NCBI GenBank assembly: GCA_950071875.1
Contig: CATMNW010000044.1
Span: forward strand, 1-11,611
Direction: 5' to 3'
Source: an uncultured Erythrobacteraceae bacterium
Lineage (GTDB): Bacteria; Pseudomonadota; Alphaproteobacteria; Sphingomonadales; Sphingomonadaceae
Length of the DNA stretch: 11,611 nt
Part shown: piece after piece, positions 6,552 through 11,611 of the stretch
Position numbering within the stretch: position 1 is the stretch's first letter
Layout: the number at the start of each line of letters is the position of its first letter
Program-made: the position numbers and the translations under genes
Notes under the pieces: model-generated
What the model saw: the letters and a program-made list of their open reading frames with translations, nothing else
The model's database searches: none
Told to the model about the DNA's origin: nothing

Positions 6552-8513
6552 TTAGCCGAGCAATTTACGCGCGGCGCGTTCGACCAGCGGCACGTCTTCT
6601 GGCACTTCACCGATCACTTCAAGCTGGCCATCAGCAGTACGGCGGACCATGACGAGCGCGAATTCGGCGCCGTCTTCGTCCAGATCCGCAAGCGAGAGCG
6701 TTTCGAGCGCCCGCAACTTCTTGGCGAGGTTTGCGCGTACGGTCTTCTTCTCATCGACCGGTTTGCCCTGTTCTTCCTTGCGTGCGCGGCGTTCCGCATT
6801 GACCACGCCCTTGAGGCCGCCTTCCGCTTCGCGCAGGAAAGTTGCCAGCCTGCCGCGTTCCACGCCCACGCGGTGCGCATGCATCAGCACCGCAGCGTAT
6901 TCGGTAAGACGGGTCTTGTCGTAATCGGCGCCGAAAACCAGTTTGACGACCGGCGTCATCGGCGCGCGATCCTGGAATGTCAGGCCGTTATCGACAAGCA
7001 ATTCATCGAAATCCTCGGGCGCTTCCTGCGCCTCGAGGCTGAAATCGTAGGCGCGCGCTACTGCGGAATAGAGTGCCTTGCGGCTCCGGTCCTCGGTATT
7101 CTGTGCGGTCTGCGCCATTTCGCGGGCCGCTGCGAGGCAATCGTAAAGGCCTTCTACCGGTTCTTCGTCGATGACTGGCTCGTCCCCGGTTTCGAGATCT
7201 TCGCGCGCGGCGTCAGCCTGCTGCGGTACGCGATCGTCTGCCTCTTCGCTCTCGGTTTCTTCGGCGCCAATGGCGAATTCCGCATTCTCGCGCTCCGAAT
7301 GCTCGCTGCCGAAATAATTGCGCTCGGCTGCAGGCTCCGGCTCAGGTGCCTCATACGCTTGCGGGACAGCCGGCGGCAGCGAAGCGCCTTCGCCTTCGTA
7401 GGCCTGCGGAACGGAAGGTTCGCTCTCGTTCAGTGTCAGATCGACGCTCTTCTTGGCGCGCCCGCCACGGCTGACGAGCGACATGAGGCTGCTCGACGCT
7501 TCATCGGAATCGAGCGGATCGACCACTCCATCGACGTCGCCCTCGTCTTCCTCCTCGTCATCCCATTCGGGCAGGCCGTAATCGGCAGCGGTCTTGATCG
7601 AGTTGTCGTAGGTATCTTCCTCCTCGTTGTATTCGCTGTCTTGCGAAGAGGCAAAGTTCCCCAGCGGGTTGCCAAGCGCGTCGACACGCGGCGAAATAGA
7701 AACGGGCGCTTCCGCCGCAGGCTCTAGCGCGGTGTCCGTGTCATCCCCGGCAGCGCCGAAGGTGGGGCTGGGAAGAGAACCGTGTGCGTGGCTGTCCATC
7801 ATGTCCTCATTTCCGAGTTCGAGCACGCTTCCGTCAGGCGCCGATTTGCTGCTCGTGGTAAGGGTCTCGACGGTCTCGAGCGTGTCTTCATACTCGTCTT
7901 CGTCCCGGCGATCGTCACCCAGCGCCTGGTCTATCGCGAGGAGAAGCTCGTCGGCTGTCTGCTGGTCGGCCATTTCCTTCCAGTTGATCACGCCGTAGAT
8001 GAAGTCGATCGTTTCGTTGTCGCTCGAATAAGGCAGCAGTATGCCGCGATAGAGCACGGTCGCGCCCCGCTCGTTCGAAAATTCCGCTTCGAAGCCGATC
8101 GGCGCCTGGTTGGCGATGATCTGCATGTAATGATCTGTGATCCGGCTCAGAACGGACCGGGAGGGAACGTCCGACAACGGAACGGCAGCCCCCTGGATTT
8201 CGGCTTCATCCGCAAGTTCGGTTCCAACGAAAGCGACCTTCGGGTCTTCTATGTCTTCCGATAGGTCGAGCAGAACGGAATAGGGCCCAAAATCGTCGAG
8301 GAGTTCGGGCTGAAGGTCTGTAACATGGGGGAAATTCAGGTCACCCAGCAGGCTTGCCCAATGGTTATAGGCGCGCACCTGCATCCGGCGTTCATCCTGC
8401 CCGACCGGCGACGGCGGCGGATCGAGGTCGGCGTCGGCCTCGTCGACGAAATCGTCTTCCAGGTCCTCTTCCGCATCGCGCGAGCCGAAAAAGCCGCCTA
8501 GCCTGTCAATCAC
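6552..8513 (-). CDS. PAS_5-type protein with long acidic linker and unknown C-terminal domain
   Basis: This 653-residue soluble protein has three parts. Residues 44-180 form a PAS-like domain of the alphaproteobacterial PAS_5 type, the group that includes Caulobacter MopJ; typical features are the YNHW start, FPHVTDLQPELL, PYSVLLDLS and the closing IYGVINWKE. Residues 200-455 are low-complexity and very acidic, rich in Asp, Glu, Ser and Pro, with VPQAYE twice (369-374 and 383-388). Residues 456-653 are mostly helical with many charged residues (YDKTRLTEYAAVLMHAHRVG) and match no domain I can name. There is no kinase, GGDEF or DNA-binding motif and no membrane segment, so it is more likely a sensory scaffold than an enzyme. 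The start is GTG with GGGGG 7 nt upstream. An antisense frame stays open over the acidic part, a composition effect. Confidence 0.82.
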   Translation of the reverse strand: MIDRLGGFFGSRDAEEDLEDDFVDEADADLDPPPSPVGQDERRMQVRAYNHWASLLGDLNFPHVTDLQPELLDDFGPYSVLLDLSEDIEDPKVAFVGTELADEAEIQGAAVPLSDVPSRSVLSRITDHYMQIIANQAPIGFEAEFSNERGATVLYRGILLPYSSDNETIDFIYGVINWKEMADQQTADELLLAIDQALGDDRRDEDEYEDTLETVETLTTSSKSAPDGSVLELGNEDMMDSHAHGSLPSPTFGAAGDDTDTALEPAAEAPVSISPRVDALGNPLGNFASSQDSEYNEEEDTYDNSIKTAADYGLPEWDDEEEDEGDVDGVVDPLDSDEASSSLMSLVSRGGRAKKSVDLTLNESEPSVPQAYEGEGASLPPAVPQAYEAPEPEPAAERNYFGSEHSERENAEFAIGAEETESEEADDRVPQQADAAREDLETGDEPVIDEEPVEGLYDCLAAAREMAQTAQNTEDRSRKALYSAVARAYDFSLEAQEAPEDFDELLVDNGLTFQDRAPMTPVVKLVFGADYDKTRLTEYAAVLMHAHRVGVERGRLATFLREAEGGLKGVVNAERRARKEEQGKPVDEKKTVRANLAKKLRALETLSLADLDEDGAEFALVMVRRTADGQLEVIGEVPEDVPLVERAARKLLG

Positions 8514-8574
8514 GTCACTGCCCCCGAAGAGTATTGCTCATTCGAAAACGGTATGCGGTCTGCGTGGTAAACAT

Positions 8575-8595
8575 ATGGTTAAAGAAATTAACCAT
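8575..8595. promoter_or_regulatory. Inverted repeat ATGGTTAA-N5-TTAACCAT, possible CtrA-type operator
   Basis: Two perfect 8-bp arms (8575-8582 and 8588-8595) flank the five bases AGAAA. The repeat is 61 bp upstream of the PAS gene GTG and in the only gap of this size on that side (8514-8629). TTAACCAT resembles the CtrA half-site described in Caulobacter. The spacing of 5 between the TTAA cores differs from the canonical TTAA-N7-TTAA, so two facing half-sites or a different palindrome-binding regulator are both possible. Confidence 0.5.
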
Positions 8596-8629
8596 TCCCG
8601 GCGGCTGCGGGCAGATACCAAGAAGTGGG

Positions 8630-9094
8630 TCAGAGCATGTAGCGGACCTTGATCGCCATGCTCTTGTCGGCGGTACCCACATCGAAGGCTGCGTCACCGA
8701 ATTCGGGCGGGCCCATCCGCACCTTCGCATCGCGCGAAAAGCCAAATCCTTCCTTGGGCATCATGCCAAGCATTCGATCGGCCTTCCCGTTGGCATTTTC
8801 ATCATGAAGGATGGCGATTGCATACCTGCCGGCGGGCACGTCCGTGAATGTTAGCTTCACCGAACCCTCGATCGCTCTCGCTTTTGCCCCGCGTACGCCT
8901 GGAACTCCGCGGCACTTCGGAAAATTCGCTTCCTCACTGGTGAGGCAGGCTAGCACCATTCCCTTGGCGTTGCGCAAATCGGTCGCGGTCACGGTGATCG
9001 TAGCTGTGTGCCTGCTAACGCCTGCAGGCGTGGCAGCAACCAGCGCGGTACCGAGCGGCAGCAGGGCCAGTGCAAGAGCGGAACTGCGCGTCAT
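8630..9094 (-). CDS. Secreted DUF2141 domain protein
   Basis: This is a small exported protein of 154 residues whose family function is unknown. A signal peptide covers about residues 1-25 (ALALALLPLGTALVAA). The DUF2141 core follows as a beta-sandwich-like domain: TITVTATDLRNAKGMVLACL, C50 and C61 as a possible disulfide, TFTDVPAGRYAIAILHDENANGKADR (82-107) and the family motif PKEGFGFS (113-120). The ATG at 9094 overlaps the stop of the membrane hydroxylase as ATGA, so the two are almost certainly translated together. The coupling suggests a shared task in a membrane lipid or isoprenoid pathway, as an accessory or binding protein. That is inference from context only. The frame continues upstream antisense-free over the hydroxylase gene, but only this part is coding. 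Confidence 0.87.
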   Translation of the reverse strand: MTRSSALALALLPLGTALVAATPAGVSRHTATITVTATDLRNAKGMVLACLTSEEANFPKCRGVPGVRGAKARAIEGSVKLTFTDVPAGRYAIAILHDENANGKADRMLGMMPKEGFGFSRDAKVRMGPPEFGDAAFDVGTADKSMAIKVRYML

Positions 9095-9810
9095 GCGTTG
9101 GGGCTGAGCCCGCGATCCGTCTTGCAAACGCGATCCCAGAACCGGAAATAAAGACCGTAATTGCATCTGTACTCTTCGTGGTGACGCTGGTGGTGGCTGG
9201 CGGTTATCAGCCATGCACCTAACCGGGAATGAACCAGCGCGCGCGGAAACATCTCCCATCCCATATGGTTGGTGACACCCATGATCGTCATGACCAGCAA
9301 CACTGCGCCCAGCATAGCGACATGGATCGGGATGAGCAGGACGAGCGCGGGAATGACAACTGCGCCGGTGAGCGCTTCCCATGGGTGAAAGCTCATCGCT
9401 GCCCAGGCGGTGGGCGGCCGGCTGGCATGGTGGACGGCGTGCATCGAACGGAACCATTTGGGCCGATGCATCAGCCGGTGCGTCCAGTAGAACCATGTAT
9501 CGTGGGCAAAGAGATATAACAGCGGGGCGATCGGCAGATACCACAGTGGCATCGCGGTCCAGTCGGTATAGATCTGCGTCCACCCGCGCTCCTGCCAACC
9601 CCAGGCGATCACTCCGGCAGGAATGCCGTATATGGCGGCCGAGGCAAGCGACCAGCCGACTTCCCTGCGAATTTGCGGACCAAGCTCCGCATGATAGCCC
9701 GGGCGCACCTTGTTGGTGACGGCCGCAAAAATCCCGCTCGCCGCAAGATAGCGCGCCGCCACGATGGCTGTCATGGCGACAACGGACAGGATGATCGAAA
9801 GCCAAAGCAT
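9091..9810 (-). CDS. Sterol desaturase / fatty acid hydroxylase superfamily membrane protein
   Basis: This is an integral membrane non-haem diiron oxygenase of the FA_hydroxylase family (PF04116), 239 residues long. Hydrophobic helices lie near 3-30, 52-72, 88-102 and 147-180. The histidine clusters are H103-D, H111-R-L-M-H115, H124-A-V-H127-H128, H142, H182 and H207-Q-R-H210-H211, which form the usual HX3H, HX2HH and HX2HH di-iron site facing the cytoplasm. The family hydroxylates or desaturates sterols, fatty acids, hopanoids or carotenoid rings; the substrate here is not determined. It is longer than a CrtZ beta-carotene hydroxylase and lacks that enzyme's compact motif layout. The ATG at 9810 has AGGA 8 nt upstream. 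It sits 45 bp after the mmcB stop on the same strand, so readthrough from the SOS promoter is possible. Confidence 0.9.
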   Translation of the reverse strand: MLWLSIILSVVAMTAIVAARYLAASGIFAAVTNKVRPGYHAELGPQIRREVGWSLASAAIYGIPAGVIAWGWQERGWTQIYTDWTAMPLWYLPIAPLLYLFAHDTWFYWTHRLMHRPKWFRSMHAVHHASRPPTAWAAMSFHPWEALTGAVVIPALVLLIPIHVAMLGAVLLVMTIMGVTNHMGWEMFPRALVHSRLGAWLITASHHQRHHEEYRCNYGLYFRFWDRVCKTDRGLSPNA

Positions 9811-9855
9811 GCCGATTATCCTACCCGCGTCAGCGCGCGTCGAAAACCGGCAATC

Positions 9856-10335
9856 CTACTCGACCGTGCCCCAGGGCGCGCAGTGTGGATCTGTCGCCAC
9901 GGTCGCCCGGCGCAGCCCGGCGCGGGCAAGCCGTTCGACTTCGACCTTCCGCCTTGCTGCGGCGAGCGGGTGAAGCGGGGCGGGGCGCACGATTTCCCCG
10001 TCATAGCCATCGGCCACGATTATTCCGCAGCAATCCGGGCGGTAGCCGTCACCCTCGAGCGGGCTGCGGTCGAGGCCGGGCGGAACACCCCAATAAAACC
10101 GGTCGCAATAATCGAGATAGTCGGGCCATTTGCCGTCACCCAGCAAATCTCCCCGTTGAACCTTGATTTCCACGATGATCACGCGGCCCTTCGGGTCGAC
10201 GCCCATCAGGTCGGCACGCCTGCCGTTGCGCAGCGGCATTTCGGACAGAAGCCAGATGTCGTTGCGCGCGAACAGTCGGGTTATTCCCCTCGCGACAACG
10301 GCGGCCGTCTGCGTATCGATGGTTGCTCCAGTCAT
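9856..10335 (-). CDS. mmcB: MmcB family DNA repair protein
   Basis: This 159-residue protein belongs to the MmcB family (PF06319), known in Caulobacter as an SOS-induced gene important for surviving mitomycin C damage. It has a PD-(D/E)XK nuclease-like pattern: E32 (SEMPLRNGRRAD), D42 and E57-x-K59 (VEIKVQRGD), followed by the family motif WPDYLDYCDRFYWGVP (70-85). It probably acts on or near DNA crosslinks in the cytoplasm; nuclease activity is inferred from the fold. The ATG at 10335 is chosen because the protein family starts here and a LexA box lies just 12 bp upstream; the longer open frame to 10548 would run through the promoter. No Shine-Dalgarno is visible. A weak cluster with the downstream membrane hydroxylase is possible. 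Confidence 0.93.
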   Translation of the reverse strand: MTGATIDTQTAAVVARGITRLFARNDIWLLSEMPLRNGRRADLMGVDPKGRVIIVEIKVQRGDLLGDGKWPDYLDYCDRFYWGVPPGLDRSPLEGDGYRPDCCGIIVADGYDGEIVRPAPLHPLAAARRKVEVERLARAGLRRATVATDPHCAPWGTVE

Positions 10336-10341
10336 GCGCAG

Positions 10342-10371
10342 TGATTGGAACAAACAATGAACTCTTGTCAA
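10342..10371 (-). promoter_or_regulatory. Predicted mmcB core promoter
   Basis: On the minus strand a perfect TTGACA (10371-10366) is followed 18 bases later by a weak -10, CAATCA (10347-10342). The LexA box fills most of the spacer. The expected start of transcription, about 6-7 nt past the -10, falls at or next to the A of the ATG (10335). The -35 is clear; the -10 is poor and its exact place is uncertain. Confidence 0.5.
10348..10362 (-). promoter_or_regulatory. LexA (SOS) box of mmcB
   Basis: GAAC (10348-10351), seven bases and GAAC (10359-10362) read as GTTC-N7-GTTC on the mmcB strand. This is an exact match to the direct-repeat LexA box of Alphaproteobacteria. It lies 12 bp before the mmcB ATG, and mmcB is a known SOS gene family, so site and function agree. 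LexA bound here would block the promoter until DNA damage. Confidence 0.85.
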
Positions 10372-10674
10372 TATCGTGGTTAGGCCATTGTCCCGCCGTG
10401 CGCTGGCTTTGCCCACCTTGCCAAGGCATTGATGGTTAACGCGATTGCCATGGTTACCATGGGGTTTACGGTACCCCCGGAATTTCGGAACGGAGTCTGT
10501 CCGCGCGTATTGGTTGGCAAACAGGTCGTCGTTGTTTCGACAACGCAAGCCACCCAGGCATGACCAGGGACCGCTCCAGGTCCCGGCACTAGGTGTTTTC
10601 CCTCAGGGGCGATCAAGCCGTGTGCAGCAAATTCCGATTACGGGTTCGAATGGATCCGGCAGAAAGGTTCGATT
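10372..10674 (+). promoter_or_regulatory. Non-coding leader/promoter region upstream of the SCPU gene
   Basis: About 300 bp without a convincing gene. It holds a direct repeat ATGGTTAA (10432-10439) and ATGGTTAC (10450-10457) 18 bp apart; a 6-bp hairpin with a TTCG loop (10530-10545); a second perfect 6-bp hairpin GGGACC/GGTCCC (10567-10584); and a pseudo-palindrome CACTAGGTG-TTTT-CCCTCAGGG (10587-10608). AAAGG at 10663-10667 is the ribosome binding site, 7 nt before the ATG. No clear -35/-10 pair is seen. Short open frames here lack RBS and known motifs. Confidence 0.5.
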
Positions 10675-11175
10675 ATGAATGCGTCGAGGCACGCCCTCCG
10701 CAAATGTTTTACTTTGGCAAGCGCAGCGATTTTGGTCGCCGCGCCAGCCGCAACGGCAGGTCAGTCCACTGCAACCCTGCAAGTCCGTGCTGTCGTGACG
10801 GAAAGCTGCAGCGTCAGTGCCGACACGCTCGACTTTACGCTGGATACATCGCCCGGGGCCCGCGCGCAAAGCCAGGCGTCGGTGGATCTTTCATGCAACG
10901 GGCCTGCTGCATATGAAGTTGCGCTCGACGCTGGGCAAAACGGCGCGCGGCGGATGATCGATCCGGCCAGCGGCAAGGCACTGCCTTATGAAATATATGC
11001 CGATGCTGCGCGGACTACGCGTTGGGGCGATACGCTGGGCAGCAACACCGTCGCCGGAACCGCCGGTGCAGACGGCAAGGCGAGCCTGACCGCATATGGT
11101 GCGACGCTTGCCAGCGCGGACCGGCTTTCGGCCGGCATCTATTCCGATGCCGTGGTCGTTACCGTCAACTTCTAG
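10675..11175 (+). CDS. Secreted spore-coat-U (SCPU) domain protein, pilin-like
   Basis: This 166-residue exported protein has a single SCPU domain (PF05229), the fold of Csu-type chaperone-usher pilins and secreted adhesins. The signal peptide runs to about residue 28 (AATA before GQS). The mature part is an Ig-like beta sandwich with the paired cysteines C45 (VTESCSVS) and C74 (DLSCNG), the YEVALDAG strand (80-87) and the family end AGIYSDAVVVTVNF (153-166). In other genomes such proteins are assembled by a periplasmic chaperone and an outer-membrane usher encoded alongside, but here the next gene is on the opposite strand, 5 bp away. It is therefore either a lone subunit using machinery encoded elsewhere, the first gene of a larger upstream-facing set lost or moved, or a secreted protein with another job. 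The domain call is solid and the pilus role is inferred. Confidence 0.86.
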   Translation: MNASRHALRKCFTLASAAILVAAPAATAGQSTATLQVRAVVTESCSVSADTLDFTLDTSPGARAQSQASVDLSCNGPAAYEVALDAGQNGARRMIDPASGKALPYEIYADAARTTRWGDTLGSNTVAGTAGADGKASLTAYGATLASADRLSAGIYSDAVVVTVNF

Positions 11176-11180
11176 GGTCT

Positions 11181-11579
11181 TCAGCCAGCGTCGACCAACT
11201 CGACGATCGCTCCGCGTGCGGTATGGAATTCCCGCCATAGCGTAAGCGCTGCAGCGGTCGTGTCCTGACCTTGTGCGGTCAGTGACAAAAGCGCGCGCAG
11301 GCCCGGCTGCATGACTGCAGCCAGATCATCGATCCCGCGCGCGGCCATCTCGTATTGCCAGCTACCTTTCCGAGCAGCGGCCATGGGCAGGTTTGCAAGA
11401 TGTTCCGCAAAGGGTTCGCGTCCGAGCTGGGCTAGATTTGCAACCGCAGCAGCAGCCTCGTGCACAGCTTCCCATTGGGCAACCAGAACCTCGACATCGG
11501 GTGTGCCTCGCACCACTGCATCGGCGGGGGGCAGCATGGTGGCGTGGGCCAGGTCGAATTCGTGGCACATCGCGTTCAT
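11181..11579 (-). CDS. Hypothetical helical protein, start uncertain
   Basis: I do not recognise this protein. At least 132 residues are encoded, almost all predicted helix and rich in Ala and Leu (VAQWEAVHEAAAAVANLAQLG; PGLRALLSLTAQGQDTTAAALTLW). It has no signal peptide, membrane span or catalytic motif. Features to search with are CHEFDLAHATMLPP near the N-terminus and KGSWQYEMAARGID in the middle. ATG 11579 or ATG 11570 could be the start, but neither has a good RBS and the frame stays open to the window edge (11611), so the gene may begin outside. Its stop is 5 bp from the convergent SCPU stop. Codon usage and length make it likely to be a real gene. Confidence 0.62.
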   Translation of the reverse strand: MNAMCHEFDLAHATMLPPADAVVRGTPDVEVLVAQWEAVHEAAAAVANLAQLGREPFAEHLANLPMAAARKGSWQYEMAARGIDDLAAVMQPGLRALLSLTAQGQDTTAAALTLWREFHTARGAIVELVDAG

Positions 11580-11611
11580 ATCTGCCGTGATTAGGAACGC
11601 TCTCTTGCCAA

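Noticed and set aside
6477..7727. 416-codon open frame on the plus strand
   Set aside because: It is antisense to the PAS gene; acidic GC-rich codons leave the opposite frame free of stops. It has no domain, RBS or sensible composition.
9095..9805. Upstream extension of the DUF2141 frame to a 391-residue protein
   Set aside because: The extension lies out of frame inside the membrane hydroxylase gene, is rich in Arg and Cys, and would bury the signal peptide at 9094.
9091..9810. CrtZ beta-carotene hydroxylase
   Set aside because: The protein is longer and its HX3H / HX2HH / HX2HH layout fits the sterol desaturase branch; a carotenoid substrate remains possible but is not shown.
10336..10548. 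Longer N-terminus of MmcB
   Set aside because: It would place the LexA box and promoter inside the coding region, and the residues do not match the family.
10380..10616. 78-codon minus-strand frame in the intergenic region
   Set aside because: No RBS, no domain, and it crosses both hairpins and the putative operators.
10643..10651. tRNA T-loop-like GGTTCGAAT
   Set aside because: The flanking bases do not form a T stem and no acceptor, D or anticodon arm can be drawn.

Overview
The window reads as a chromosomal segment of a GC-rich, free-living alphaproteobacterium, most likely of the order Sphingomonadales (Erythrobacteraceae-like). The evidence is the MmcB family gene under an alphaproteobacterial-type LexA box (GAAC-N7-GAAC), the PAS_5-type regulator, and the style of the M48/TPR protease and DUF2141 proteins. 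The genus is inferred from protein style and was not tested. I see no rRNA, tRNA, insertion sequence, CRISPR array or phage gene; this looks like core or near-core genome.

Left end (1-2378): a minus-strand two-component pair, in which a LytS/YehU-type sensor kinase (454-1686) is joined by an ATGA overlap to a LytTR-type response regulator (457 down to the window edge, C-terminus cut off). Divergent from the kinase is an HD-domain protein (1767-2378) whose metal-ligand pattern matches the MIOX/PhnZ class of diiron oxygenases.

Middle-left (2380-6493): a tight minus-strand cluster that probably forms one operon. In transcription order it holds an App1-type phosphatase, an alpha/beta hydrolase (GTGA overlap), a periplasmic BepA-like M48 protease with TPRs (11 nt gap) and a DsbA-like thiol oxidoreductase (18 nt gap). 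The theme looks like envelope lipid and protein quality control. A perfect 12-bp GC-rich hairpin abuts the App1 start codon.

Middle (6552-8629): a 653-residue PAS_5 protein with a very acidic, probably disordered linker and an unrecognised helical C-terminal domain. Upstream is a perfect inverted repeat (ATGGTTAA / TTAACCAT) that resembles paired CtrA half-sites.

Right (8630-10371): a minus-strand series mmcB, membrane fatty-acid-hydroxylase/sterol-desaturase protein, and secreted DUF2141 protein, the last two joined by an ATGA overlap. The mmcB promoter carries a perfect LexA box between a TTGACA -35 and a weak -10. The expected transcription start falls on the ATG, so the mRNA may be leaderless.

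Right end (10372-11611): a roughly 300-bp non-coding leader with two perfect hairpins and possible operators precedes a plus-strand secreted spore-coat-U (SCPU) pilin-like protein. It has no chaperone or usher gene beside it in the window. A convergent helical hypothetical protein closes the window and may start beyond its edge.
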